From positions 306,131 through 370,130 of the forward strand of contig NZ_JNZS01000010.1 of assembly GCF_000718515.1 (NCBI RefSeq): 64,000 bases of DNA, read 5' to 3'. Each line of letters starts with the position of its first letter. The first letter of the stretch is position 1. Below the pieces are notes generated by a model. That model did no database searches, was not told the DNA's origin, and saw nothing but the letters and a program-made list of their open reading frames with translations. This stretch comes from Micromonospora parva (lineage in GTDB: Bacteria > Actinomycetota > Actinomycetes > Mycobacteriales > Micromonosporaceae). Shown here in pieces: positions 18,711 to 29,820 of the stretch. The position numbers were made by a program, and so were the translations under genes.

Positions 18711-19934
18711 TCAGGCCTGGTTGCCGTTCGGCAGCACGGCGGCCATCTCGTCGACGGCTCCGGCGAGCACCCGGGCCTGCTGCGGCCAGGTGGCCAGACC
18801 AGGTGCGGCGCGCAGGCCGGCGGCCCGGATCAGGTCGCGCAGCGCCGGCTCGTCCAACTCGCCGAGCTGGCCGTACGTGCGCACGCCAGCGTCCTGCAAC
18901 GCCGCCGCCATCTTCGGCCCGATCCCCTGGATCCGGCGGAAGTCGTCGGCCGGGCCCGTCGGGTCGGCGTCGACGCTGCTGACCGCCGTGTCGGAGGACG
19001 GCCGGACCGGCGGGGCCGCCGCGGTGGTCGGCCGGACCGGAGGCGTCGCCACCGCCGACCGCTCGGTCTCCTCACTGGCATCCGCCGGCCCGGCCACGGA
19101 GCCCGCGCTCACCGACTCGGCGTGCGTCGGCTCGGCGTGCAGGGAGTCGGCGTGCGTCGGCTCAGCAACCGAAGGGTCGGCCGGCACCGCTGCGGACGTC
19201 GGGTCGACCGCCGTGGCCTTGGTCGCCTCGTCGTCGGCCGGGTCGGCCGCAACCGGTGTGTCGTCGGCCGGGGTGGCCGCAACCGGTGCGTCGTCGGCCG
19301 GGGTGGCCGCAACCGGTGCGTCGTCGGCCGGCGTCACATCGTTCGGCGTCGAGTCGATCGGCGCGTCGTCGGCTGGCGCGACTGCCGGCGCATCATCGGT
19401 CCGGGTCGCGTCGAGCGGCGTGTCGGCGGACGGGAGGTCGTCCGCGGGCTGGCGCGGAGCGACCACTGCCGCCGGGGCCGGCTGCTCGTCGGCGCTGACC
19501 GGCTCGGCGGCCGCTTGCACGGCCGGCTCCGGTCGCGGCTCAGCGGCGTCGGGCTGCTCGGCGGCAGGTACGGACGGCGGGTCCTCGGTCAGCGCCATGT
19601 CCGCCGGGTCGACGCCGCTCGGGGCGTCCGCTGGCACGGGCACCGGGGTGGGACCGTCCGGTTCGGTCGTCGCTGCCGGCGCGCTGACCGTGTCGACCGG
19701 TACCGGCTCGTCGGCGACGGCGGTGGGTGCCGGGTCGACGGCGGCCGCCGGCGCCGCCTCGTCGGTGGTGGCAGCCGGCGTGGGCGTGGAGATCACGGCC
19801 AGGCCGGCGACGGGGTCACCATCCACAATCGAATTGCCCGGTACGCCCCGCCGGCCGCGCAGCAGCCAACCGGCGGCCAGGCCCAGCAACAGTGCCAGTA
19901 CCACTATCAGCGAGTGTCCGAAAGACCACGCCAC
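18711..19934 (-). CDS. Membrane-anchored helix-hairpin-helix protein with long acidic Ala/Pro-rich linker
   Basis: A protein of 407 aa. One transmembrane helix lies near the start (GHSLIVVLALLLGLAAGWLL), followed by a basic stop-transfer RGRRG. Residues about 40-310 are an Asp/Ala/Pro-rich low-complexity linker with near-identical ADDAPVAATP repeats. The C-terminal 90 residues form a tandem HhH domain, FRRIQGIGPKMAAALQDAGV, as in DNA-binding or DUF4332-type proteins. The function is unknown; it may tether the HhH domain at the membrane. GTG at 19934 has GAGGGAGG six bases upstream, ruling out the longer frame. Confidence 0.65.
   Translation of the reverse strand: MAWSFGHSLIVVLALLLGLAAGWLLRGRRGVPGNSIVDGDPVAGLAVISTPTPAATTDEAAPAAAVDPAPTAVADEPVPVDTVSAPAATTEPDGPTPVPVPADAPSGVDPADMALTEDPPSVPAAEQPDAAEPRPEPAVQAAAEPVSADEQPAPAAVVAPRQPADDLPSADTPLDATRTDDAPAVAPADDAPIDSTPNDVTPADDAPVAATPADDAPVAATPADDTPVAADPADDEATKATAVDPTSAAVPADPSVAEPTHADSLHAEPTHAESVSAGSVAGPADASEETERSAVATPPVRPTTAAAPPVRPSSDTAVSSVDADPTGPADDFRRIQGIGPKMAAALQDAGVRTYGQLGELDEPALRDLIRAAGLRAAPGLATWPQQARVLAGAVDEMAAVLPNGNQA
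19231..19320 (-). repeat. Three tandem 30-bp units inside the HhH protein linker
   Basis: Units at 19231-19260, 19261-19290 and 19291-19320; the last two are identical. They encode the ten-residue ADDAPVAATP repeats of the linker. Confidence 0.85.
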
Positions 19935-20180
19935 GGCGAACCTCCCTCTCAGCTCGTTGGAAAAGTCACGAGAAAAACTCGCCGCAGCTTCGCACACGCG
20001 TATTGCCGACGACAGACAGGATCGGTCGTCAGCGTCGCGGGTGGGCCAGCCACCTCAGCCGGTGCCTGCCGGGTGACACAGAGTCGCCCGATCGCACCGG
20101 AACCGGGGCCGATGAGACCGGGGCGGGCGTGCGGCGGGCCACCCATCGGTCGGTCGGGTGGTGCGCGCCGGACACGACGA

Positions 20181-20214
20181 GACCCGGGCCCGGCGGGGAG
20201 GCCGAGCCCGGGTC
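20181..20214 (-). terminator. Hairpin terminator after the FAD monooxygenase gene
   Basis: Perfect 9-bp arms gacccgggc and gcccgggtc enclose a 16-base loop that contains further G/C pairing, fifteen bases beyond the stop codon on this strand. Confidence 0.6.
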
Positions 20215-20228
20215 GGGCAGAACCGGGT

Positions 20229-21578
20229 TCAGTCCCGGTCGCCCTCGTAGGTGTGGAAGTCGTCGACGAACCGGCGCCGCAGCCGTGGCACCCGGCTGGT
20301 CACTCCGAAATAGCCGCGCGCGCCGAGCAGCGCGAGCCGGCCCACCACCGGCCGGTACATCCGGTCGTCGCCGTTGGTGCCGCTGCGGTTCAACGATTCG
20401 GCGACCCGCGCGAAGCCGTACGGCGCCATCACCGCCTCGTAGTCGGCGACCGCCTGGACCAGGGTCTTGTCGCCGGCGGTGGCGCGGCTGAGCTGCTCGC
20501 AGAGCAGCCGGGCGTCGCGCAGCGCGGTGTTCGCGCCCACACCGCGACCAGGGGTCATGGTGTGGATGGCGTCACCGAGCATGGTGACGGTGCTGCTCTT
20601 CCAGGGCGGCACCGGCTCGGACGTGGACACTTTGATGGGCAGGGCGCTGGCCGGGTCCGCGTGGGTGAGCAGTTCCCGCAGGTGCGGGTGCCAGTTCGTG
20701 GTGAGGTCCAGGGCGACCTGCACCAACTCCTGGCCGCGGCGTTGCATGACGTCGGCCGGGAACCGGTTGGCCGCGCTCCAGATGATCAGATTGATGTTGT
20801 CGGTGGTGGTGTCGTGGGCCAGGCCGGGCCAGGTGCGCAGCAGGGCGGCGTCGGCCTCGCTGACGCCGGGCTTGATCGCCCGTTCGGCGTCCCACTTGAA
20901 CTCCATGACGTGCAGCACGCCCATCATCCCGCCGACTCCGAAGATCAGCGAGATGCCCTGCTGGACCCGCTCCGGAATGAGACTGCGGGTGTGCGGGGTC
21001 AGCGGAACCCGGGTGGCGATGTTGATCGTCCCGGCGTCGCGGGTGACGGCGTGCGGCAGGTACTGGCGGCGTACGGCGGAATGGGTGCCGTCGGCCGCCA
21101 CCAGCAGGTCGCCGGTGGCGGTGCTGCCGTCGGCGAAGTGCGCGGTGACAGTGCCGTCGTCGCGCTGCTCGTACCGGGTGAAGGTCTTGTCGAAGCGCAC
21201 CACGTCCTCCAGGCCGGTCAGCAGCACCTGGCGCAGCACCATCCGGGCCACCGAGTGTTCGGTGCGCACCGGGTCGTCGCTCGGCCGCAGCGCGAACGAC
21301 GCGGTCTGGCGCAGCCCCTGGGTGACCACGTTGAAGTAGTGCGGCGGACGGGCGCAGGTGGCCAGGAAGGTGGCGAACAGCTCCGGGGGCAGACACTCCC
21401 GCAGCGCCCGGCTACCGGTGGGGCCGATGCCGACCCGGTAGCCGAGCAGCCCCTCGGCGCGGTCGCGGTGTCGTTCGTAGACGGCGACAGTGATCCCGGC
21501 GCGGCGCAGGCCGTGCGCCAGGCACAACCCGCCCGTGCCCGCGCCGATGATCAGGACATGCGGCGGCGCGGCGGACAT
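20229..21578 (-). CDS. FAD-dependent aromatic monooxygenase of the polyketide locus (WhiE-VIII type)
   Basis: A protein of 449 aa. N-terminal Rossmann motif VLIIGAGTGGLCLAHGLRRAG, the DG motif in LLVAADGTHSAVRRQYL, and the GD motif in VTMLGDAIHTMTPGRGVGAN, the three marks of class A flavoprotein hydroxylases. It should use NAD(P)H and O2 to hydroxylate an aromatic polyketide, like the hydroxylase linked to whiE spore pigment loci. ATG at 21578 is right behind the stop of the cyclase gene (21580-21582), so the two are translationally coupled. The hydroxylation site cannot be predicted. Confidence 0.82.
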   Translation of the reverse strand: MSAAPPHVLIIGAGTGGLCLAHGLRRAGITVAVYERHRDRAEGLLGYRVGIGPTGSRALRECLPPELFATFLATCARPPHYFNVVTQGLRQTASFALRPSDDPVRTEHSVARMVLRQVLLTGLEDVVRFDKTFTRYEQRDDGTVTAHFADGSTATGDLLVAADGTHSAVRRQYLPHAVTRDAGTINIATRVPLTPHTRSLIPERVQQGISLIFGVGGMMGVLHVMEFKWDAERAIKPGVSEADAALLRTWPGLAHDTTTDNINLIIWSAANRFPADVMQRRGQELVQVALDLTTNWHPHLRELLTHADPASALPIKVSTSEPVPPWKSSTVTMLGDAIHTMTPGRGVGANTALRDARLLCEQLSRATAGDKTLVQAVADYEAVMAPYGFARVAESLNRSGTNGDDRMYRPVVGRLALLGARGYFGVTSRVPRLRRRFVDDFHTYEGDRD

Positions 21579-21579
21579 G

Positions 21580-22020
21580 TCAGCCGGCCGGGTGCGCGGC
21601 GGGTGCCTCGGTGCTGGCTGGGCGCGCCGTTGGCGCGGCGGTGCTGGCTGGGCGCGCCGTTGGCGCGGCGGTGCTGGCTGGGCGCGCCGTTGGCGCGTCG
21701 GTGGCGTCCCAGCGGTAGAAGCAGCCCGCGATCGCGTCCCGGGGCGAGCGCCAGGTCGGCAGGTACGGCGACGTGTGCGCGGAGAGTCGTTCGTTGACCT
21801 GCTGGAAGAGCGGGTGGTTGCGGGCCGCCGCGAGCGCGTCCGGGTCGACGTCGTCCGAGGTCTCCAGCAGGTGTACGCACAGGTCGTGCAGGCAGTACAG
21901 GGATCGGTGCGTGACACCGGTCAGGCTGGGGAGTTCGGTGGCGTCGGATTCGGCGAAGATCTGCGCGACCCGCCCCTCCGCTCCCGGGATGATCCGACTG
22001 ACGATCAGTAGACGACTCAT
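21580..22020 (-). CDS. SchA/CurD-type polyketide cyclase-like protein with repetitive C-terminal tail
   Basis: A protein of 146 aa. Residues 1-110 match the SchA/CurD-like family of type II polyketide loci: [61 protein letters not shown]. These are small dimeric ferredoxin-like proteins tied to ring closure in spore pigment clusters. A close paralogue is encoded at 23334-23672. Unlike the paralogue, this one has a tail of three APTARPASTA repeats from a 30-bp tandem repeat. ATG at 22020 is preceded by AAGGGG. Coupled to the downstream hydroxylase gene; heptamer repeats lie upstream. Confidence 0.75.
   Translation of the reverse strand: MSRLLIVSRIIPGAEGRVAQIFAESDATELPSLTGVTHRSLYCLHDLCVHLLETSDDVDPDALAAARNHPLFQQVNERLSAHTSPYLPTWRSPRDAIAGCFYRWDATDAPTARPASTAAPTARPASTAAPTARPASTEAPAAHPAG
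21611..21700 (-). repeat. Three tandem 30-bp units at the 3' end of the cyclase gene
   Basis: Units at 21611-21640, 21641-21670 and 21671-21700, nearly identical. They keep frame and add ten residues each to the cyclase C-terminus. The paralogue at 23334 lacks them. Confidence 0.9.
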
Positions 22021-22101
22021 GGGACCCCTTCCGCCGGTGGCCTGCCCGACCCTCCCGGGTCGGTGCCACGTGCTCTGTGCGCCCACCGTGCCGCAGCGCC
22101 T

Positions 22102-22118
22102 GTCACGTCACCGTCACG
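22102..22118 (-). promoter_or_regulatory. Paired CGTGAC repeats 11 bp apart upstream of the minus-strand cyclase, candidate SARP site
   Basis: On this strand CGTGAC occurs twice with an 11-bp period just upstream of the cyclase-hydroxylase pair. SARP regulators bind direct repeats spaced by one helical turn. The same GTGACG word occurs with the same period before the divergent cyclase. Confidence 0.4.
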
Positions 22119-22911
22119 TCCGCCGACCGGCTGGTGACGGACGGTCGGTGACGGCGGCGCGGCTGGCCTGGCGGATCGGGGCGAGGGTGTCGTCGAGCAG
22201 GGCGCTCATGGCCGGGCTCGGTTCCAGCCGCAGTTCCCGGCGCAGCAGGTCCCGGTAGACGTAGAAGGCGTGCACGGCTTCGAACGCGTTGCCCTCGGCC
22301 AGGTGGATGCGCACCACCAGCCGGTGGGGCGTCTCCCGTAGCGGCTCGGCGGCCATCGCCTCCAGCGCGGCTTCGAGGGCCTCACCATGGCGTCCCGCGG
22401 CCAGGTGGTGCCCGGCCACCTGTTCCAGCATGTGCAGGCGGAGTTGGCGCAGGCGCTCCCGGTCCAGCAGCACCCAGTCGTCGTACCAGCCGGGGAGCAG
22501 GTCGTGCCGCCCGGCGGCGAGCGCCCCGGCCGCGGTGCGGGGGTCGTCGCCGTCGCGGACCCGGGCCGCGGTGCCGACCAGGTCGTCCACGTCGAGCCGG
22601 ACCGCCGGGCCGAGGCGGACGGTGTCGCCGGCCACTGTCATCGGGCAGCACGGGTCCTGTCGGAGCCGCCACAGGGCGGTGCGCAGCGAGGACAGCGCCC
22701 GTTCCTCCGACGCGTCCGGCCAGAGCAGGCCGGCGAGCTGACTGCGGGTGGCACCGGGGCGGAGCCCGATCAGCGCTATCACCCGTTGCAGCCCGCGCGG
22801 CACCACCACCGGCACCGCCTCGCGGAGGAGTCGGAAGCCTCCGAGCAGGTGCAGGGACACGCCCTCCTCGGGCGGGTCTCCGGCGGTCGGCACGGACGGA
22901 TCAGCGGCCAC
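22114..22911 (-). CDS. Small SARP/BTAD-type transcriptional activator
   Basis: A protein of 265 aa. The N-terminal winged-helix OmpR-type DNA-binding region (SLHLLGGFRLLRE to LRTALWRLRQD, about 18-95) is followed by a bacterial transcriptional activator domain (RHDLLPGWYDDWVLLDRERLRQLRLHML-like helices, keyed by GWYDDWV, and NAFEVHAF-type repeats) from about 130 to 250. This is the architecture of short SARPs that activate antibiotic and pigment clusters. There is no ATPase or sensor domain. It lies between the two cyclase genes, sharing a 420-bp divergent promoter region with the main polyketide operon, so it is the likely pathway activator. The start is GTG at 22911 after AGGGGG. Confidence 0.82.
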   Translation of the reverse strand: MAADPSVPTAGDPPEEGVSLHLLGGFRLLREAVPVVVPRGLQRVIALIGLRPGATRSQLAGLLWPDASEERALSSLRTALWRLRQDPCCPMTVAGDTVRLGPAVRLDVDDLVGTAARVRDGDDPRTAAGALAAGRHDLLPGWYDDWVLLDRERLRQLRLHMLEQVAGHHLAAGRHGEALEAALEAMAAEPLRETPHRLVVRIHLAEGNAFEAVHAFYVYRDLLRRELRLEPSPAMSALLDDTLAPIRQASRAAVTDRPSPAGRRT

Positions 22912-23333
22912 GGCGGCACCCCCTGCGGAACGCTCGTCCCGACTGTCTGCTGTGTCCCGGATCGGTTGCCCGCGACGCCACTGTCGACCCGCCGATCACG
23001 GCGCGGCCGGGCGCGGCCCCGCCCGCCGAGTCGCCGGGCTGACCAAGCTGAAGATTATCAATGATGGTCACGGTGGGTCAACGTCGCAGTGGTCGTTCTA
23101 TTCGCGACAGTCAACCCGAGATCGGTTCTGAACTGCACAAACATTGGCGGGCTGCGCGTGGCGGACACATAGCTGATGCACAGGTTGCGTCAACGCAGCG
23201 TCACCGTCATGCGTCGATGGCCGGCCCGGCGCGGTGACGCCGCCGTGACGAGGATCGGCGCATCGTGTCGGCAGTCGTCCAGCGCGTCCGGGGCCACCCG
23301 TGGCCGGCCGGACGCTGTGGGGGGAGGCCCAGC
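22912..23333 (+). promoter_or_regulatory. Divergent control region of the polyketide locus with 11-bp-spaced repeats
   Basis: This 422-bp gap has no gene and an AT-rich stretch near 23050-23150. GCGTCA occurs at 23187 and 23198, and GTGACG at 23234 and 23245, each pair with an 11-bp period. These are good candidates for SARP binding and for the promoter of the operon that starts at 23334. No exact -10/-35 pair is claimed. Confidence 0.45.
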
Positions 23334-23672
23334 ATGGACCGATCGCTGATCATCGCGAAGGTCGATCCGACCGCCGAGGAGCGGGTCGCCGAGATCTTCG
23401 CCGAGTCGGACAGTACGGAACTGCCGCGCCTGGTCGGCGTCCGGCACCGTTCGCTGTACCGACTGCACGACCTCTATGTGCACCTGCTCGAGACCGCGCA
23501 GCCGACGGAGGGTGCGGTGGAGGCCGCCCGTGGCCACCCCGAGTTCATCAGGGTCAGTGACCGGTTGCGTCCGTACGTGTCGCCGTACCTGCCGACGTGG
23601 CGCTCACCGCGCGACGCGATGGCCCGGTGCTTCTACCGGTTCGACGCCCCGGACGCCGGGCGGCGGTCGTGA
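23334..23672 (+). CDS. SchA/CurD-type polyketide cyclase-like protein
   Basis: A protein of 112 aa, nearly the same length as the core of the family. It shares [35 protein letters not shown] and [21 protein letters not shown] with the paralogue at 21580-22020. Its likely role is folding or cyclisation of the nascent poly-beta-ketone. ATG at 23334 follows GGGGAGG. It is the first gene of the operon running to 31378, and its stop overlaps the GTG of the carboxylase gene by four bases. Confidence 0.78.
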   Translation: MDRSLIIAKVDPTAEERVAEIFAESDSTELPRLVGVRHRSLYRLHDLYVHLLETAQPTEGAVEAARGHPEFIRVSDRLRPYVSPYLPTWRSPRDAMARCFYRFDAPDAGRRS

Positions 23673-25423
23673 CGGCCACCGCGCCGCGCGACGAGCAGCT
23701 CTGGTCCCGATGCGCCGGCTGCGCCAGCCTGCTCTACCGCAAACGGCTGCGGCGCAACCTCGACGTCTGCCCCGAGTGCGGGGAGCACGCCCGACTCGGC
23801 GCGCCGGAACGCCTGCGCCAACTGGTCGACCCGGGCTCGCTGCGCCCGCTGCCCGACCAGCTGCCGGAGGCCGACCCCATCGACTTCGTCGACGTGCTGC
23901 CGTACCGGCACCGGCTCACCGGCGCCCGGGCCAGCACCGGCCTGGCCGAGGGGGTCGTCTGTGCCACGGCCACCATCGGTGGGCACCCGGTGGTCCTGGC
24001 GGTGATGGACTTCCGCTTCCTCGGCGGCAGCCTGGGGTGCGCGGTGGGCGAGCTGATCACCCGGGCGGCCGAACGGGCGCTGGACGATCGCATCCCACTC
24101 GTCCTGGTCACCGCCTCCGGTGGGGCGCGGATGCAGGAGGGTGCGCTGTCGTTGATGCAGATGGCCTCTGTCAGCCAGGCCATCGCCGCGCTGCGCGAGG
24201 CGGGGCTGCTCACCGTGAGCGTCCTCACCGACCCGACCTACGGCGGGGTGGCCGCCTCGTTCGCCACCAACACCGATCTGGTGCTCGCCGAGAGCGGCGC
24301 GCGGATGGGCTTCGCCGGCCCCCGGGTGATCCGCCAGACCACCGGGCGGGCCCTGCCGGAGGGCTTCCAGACGGCCGACTTCCTGCTGCGACACGGGCAG
24401 GTCGACATGGTGGTGCAGCGCCGGTCGCTGCGCGGACGGCTGGTGGCGCTGCTCGCCGCGACCCGCGCCGGGCGTCCGGCGCGCACGCCCGTACCCCGGC
24501 AGGAGCTGGCGTCGCGCCACGAGCGCCTCGCCGACGACGGCTTGGCCCACCCGCGGCCGGCGGGCCCGCCCGTCGCCACCCCGACCCCCGCCGACCCCCC
24601 GGCGGTACGCGACGCGTGGGACACCGTCCGAATGGCCCGGCACCCCGGACGACCCACCACACTCGATTACCTGGACTCCGTCTTCGACGGGTTCGTGGAG
24701 CTGCACGGCGATCGGCTCGGCGCGGACTGCCCGGCCATCGTGGGTGGGGTGGCGCGGCTGGCCGGCCGGCACGTGATGGTCATCGGCCACCAGAAGGGGC
24801 ACACCACCGCCGAGCTGGTCGCCCGCAACTTCGGCATGGCCAGCCCGGCCGGGCACCGCAAGGCGCTGCGGCTGATGCGCCTCGCGGCCCGGCTCGGTCT
24901 GCCGGTGGTCACCCTGGTGGACACCCCCGGAGCCGACCCCGGGGTGAGCGCCGAGGAGCAGGGTCAGGCCGCCGCCATCGCCGAGAACATCCTCACCCTC
25001 ACCGTGCTGCCCACCCCCGTGCTCGCGGTGATCACCGGGGAGGGCGGCAGTGGCGGCGCGCTGGCACTGGCGGTGGCCGACCGGGTCCTGATGCTGGAGA
25101 ACGCCGTCTACTCGGTGATCAGCCCCGAGGGGTGTGCGGCGATCCTCTGGCCGGACCGGTCCGCGGCGCCGCAGGCCGCCCGCGCGTTGCGACTGACCGC
25201 ACCCGACCTGTGCCGGCTCGGGGTGGTCGACGAGGTCGTGTCGGAGCCGCCGACCGCCGCTCACGACGACCCGGCGGAGACCGCCCACCGGTTGCGCGCC
25301 GCCCTGCTGGCCAACCTCCTGCCGTTGCTGGACGTGCCCCCCGCCATGCTGGTCCGCCTGCGCCGGCAACGCTTCCGGCGGTTCGGCGCGTACCGCACCG
25401 GTGCCCGGGCGGTTCGGCGATGA
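23669..25423 (+). CDS. accDA: Fused acetyl-CoA carboxylase carboxyltransferase beta-alpha subunit
   Basis: A protein of 584 aa. The AccD half opens with a four-Cys zinc ribbon ([10 protein letters not shown] and [10 protein letters not shown], residues about 12-35), then the crotonase-like carboxyltransferase fold with [18 protein letters not shown]. The AccA half (from about 300) has [41 protein letters not shown] and [17 protein letters not shown]. The enzyme moves CO2 from carboxybiotin to acetyl-CoA, giving malonyl-CoA in the cytoplasm. Its place within the polyketide operon suggests dedicated extender supply. The GTG start overlaps the cyclase stop. Confidence 0.9.
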   Translation: MTATAPRDEQLWSRCAGCASLLYRKRLRRNLDVCPECGEHARLGAPERLRQLVDPGSLRPLPDQLPEADPIDFVDVLPYRHRLTGARASTGLAEGVVCATATIGGHPVVLAVMDFRFLGGSLGCAVGELITRAAERALDDRIPLVLVTASGGARMQEGALSLMQMASVSQAIAALREAGLLTVSVLTDPTYGGVAASFATNTDLVLAESGARMGFAGPRVIRQTTGRALPEGFQTADFLLRHGQVDMVVQRRSLRGRLVALLAATRAGRPARTPVPRQELASRHERLADDGLAHPRPAGPPVATPTPADPPAVRDAWDTVRMARHPGRPTTLDYLDSVFDGFVELHGDRLGADCPAIVGGVARLAGRHVMVIGHQKGHTTAELVARNFGMASPAGHRKALRLMRLAARLGLPVVTLVDTPGADPGVSAEEQGQAAAIAENILTLTVLPTPVLAVITGEGGSGGALALAVADRVLMLENAVYSVISPEGCAAILWPDRSAAPQAARALRLTAPDLCRLGVVDEVVSEPPTAAHDDPAETAHRLRAALLANLLPLLDVPPAMLVRLRRQRFRRFGAYRTGARAVRR

Positions 25424-25953
25424 GCGCCGGGGAGCCGGCGGTGTCGACTGTCGAGGCGTCCGACGACGTCGGGGCGGACGGCGAGGAGGCGCTGGCCGGG
25501 CTGCGCCGGCAGGCGCAGCACCTGATCGCCGAGCTGGCCGGGCCGGTGCGCCGGATCCGGCTGCGCAGCGGGCCGGCGGTGCTGGAGGTCGAGTGGCATC
25601 CCGAAGACGTGCCCCGTGCGCAGGTGCCCGCGGTACCGGCCCAGGCGGCGGCACCGACGCCCGTGCCGGGGCCCGGCGCCCCGCCCGCGGTGATCCGGCC
25701 GCCGGTGCCGGGACGCGCCGCGGTGCGGGCCCCGATCGTCGGCACCTTCTACCGGTCGCCGGAGCCCGGCGCGCGGCCGTTCGTCGCGGTCGGCGATCTG
25801 GTCCGGCCCGGTCAGCCGGTCGCCATCGTCGAGGCGATGAAGTTGATGAACGAGGTGACCGCCGACCGGGCCGGCCGGGTGGCAGCGATCCTCGTCGAGG
25901 ACGGCCAGCCGGTCGAGTACGACCAGCCGCTCGTCGAACTGGACCCGGCATGA
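25420..25953 (+). CDS. accB: Biotin carboxyl carrier protein of acetyl-CoA carboxylase
   Basis: A protein of 177 aa. An N-terminal helical segment ([17 protein letters not shown]), an Ala/Pro-rich linker of about 35 residues, and a C-terminal biotinyl domain ([21 protein letters not shown]) with the biotin attachment motif EAMKLMNE; the Lys near residue 142 carries biotin. It shuttles carboxybiotin between the biotin carboxylase encoded next and the carboxyltransferase encoded before. ATG overlaps the accDA stop by four bases. Confidence 0.9.
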   Translation: MSAGEPAVSTVEASDDVGADGEEALAGLRRQAQHLIAELAGPVRRIRLRSGPAVLEVEWHPEDVPRAQVPAVPAQAAAPTPVPGPGAPPAVIRPPVPGRAAVRAPIVGTFYRSPEPGARPFVAVGDLVRPGQPVAIVEAMKLMNEVTADRAGRVAAILVEDGQPVEYDQPLVELDPA

Positions 25954-25972
25954 CGACGCGGGGTGGTTGACC

Positions 25973-28545
<2,573 letters not shown>

Positions 28546-28549
<4 letters not shown>

Positions 28550-29820
28550 CTGGGCGCCGCACGGTGGTGACCGGGATCGGGGTGGTCGCCCCGGGCGGCG
28601 CCAGCCGGGACCGCTTCTGGAAGACCATCACCGAGGGGCGGACCGCCACCCGGCGGATCAGTTTCTTCGACCCGTCGGCGTTCCGGTCGCAGATCGCGGC
28701 GGAGTGCGACTTCGACCCGGTAGCGGCGGGGCTCAGCGAGACCGAGCGACGCCGGGCCGACCGGTACGTGCAGTTCGCGCTGGCCTGCTCCGCCGAGGCG
28801 GTGGCCGACGCCCAACTGGTGCTCACCGACGCGGAACGCGACCGGGCCGGGGTGGTGCTGGGCACCGCGGTGGGCGGCACGATGGCGTTGGAGCAGGAGT
28901 ACGTCACAGTGAGCGAGCACGGCCGGCGCTGGCTGGTGGACGGGGCGCGCGGCGGCCCGTACCTCTATCAGGCGTTGGTGCCCAGCAGCCTCGCGGCGGA
29001 CGTGGCCTGCCGGCACGGGTGGCACGGCCCGGCGCAGGTGGTGTCCACCGGTTGCACCTCCGGCATCGACGCCATCGGGTACGCCCATCAGATGATCGTG
29101 GACGGTGAGGCGGACGTGATGCTGGCCGGCGCGTCCGACTCGCCGATCTCGCCGGTCACCGTCGCCTCGTTCGACGCGATCAAGGCGACCAGTCCGGACA
29201 ACGACGACCCGGCGCACGCCTCGCGCCCGTTCGACGCCGACCGGCACGGGTTCGTGCTGGCAGAGGGTGGGGCGGTGCTGGTGCTGGAGGAGGCCGGGCA
29301 CGCCCGGCGGCGGGGGGCGCACATCTACTGCGAGGTGGCCGGCTACGCCAGCCGCAGCAACGGCTTCCACATGACCGGGCTGCGCCCGGACGGGTTGGAG
29401 ATGGGCCTCGCCGTCACCGACGCGCTGCGGCAGGGTCGGATCCTGCCCGAGCAGGTCTCCTACATCAGCGCGCACGGCTCGGGCACCCGGCAGAACGACC
29501 GGCACGAGACGGCCGCGTTCAAGCGGGCGCTGGGCCAGGCCGCGTACCGGGTGCCGATCAGCTCGATCAAGTCGATGGTCGGGCACTCGCTCGGCGCGAT
29601 CGGGTCGATCGAGATGGCCGCGTGCGCCCTCGCCATCGAGTTCGGTGTGGTGCCCCCGACGGCGAACTGGAGCACCCGGGACCCGGAGTGCGACCTGGAC
29701 TACGTGCCCAACGAGGCCCGGGAGGTCCCGGTGGACGTGGCCCTTTCGGTGGGCAGCGGGTTCGGCGGTTTCCAGTCGGCGATGGTGTTCCGTCGGATGG
29801 TCGGCGCGGTGGCGGCGTGA
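28546..29820 (+). CDS. Type II PKS ketosynthase alpha subunit
   Basis: A protein of 424 aa, the usual length. The triad is intact: Cys170 in STGCTSGID, His in [10 protein letters not shown] and His in [11 protein letters not shown]. It condenses malonyl-ACP units on the ACP as a heterodimer with the chain length factor encoded next. Gene order and companion proteins (cupin, aromatase, SchA/CurD cyclases, FAD hydroxylase) resemble whiE spore pigment synthases, which make long chains, but chain length cannot be read from the sequence alone. ATG at 28546; stop overlaps the CLF start (GTGA). Confidence 0.93.

Noticed and set aside
19231..21700. The 30-bp tandem repeats as possible CRISPR arrays
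   Set aside because: Units abut without spacers and keep reading frame in genes; no cas genes are present.
18039..21797. Plus-strand open frame of about 1250 codons
   Set aside because: It spans several unrelated genes on both strands and has no start signal or domain; shadow of GC-rich coding.
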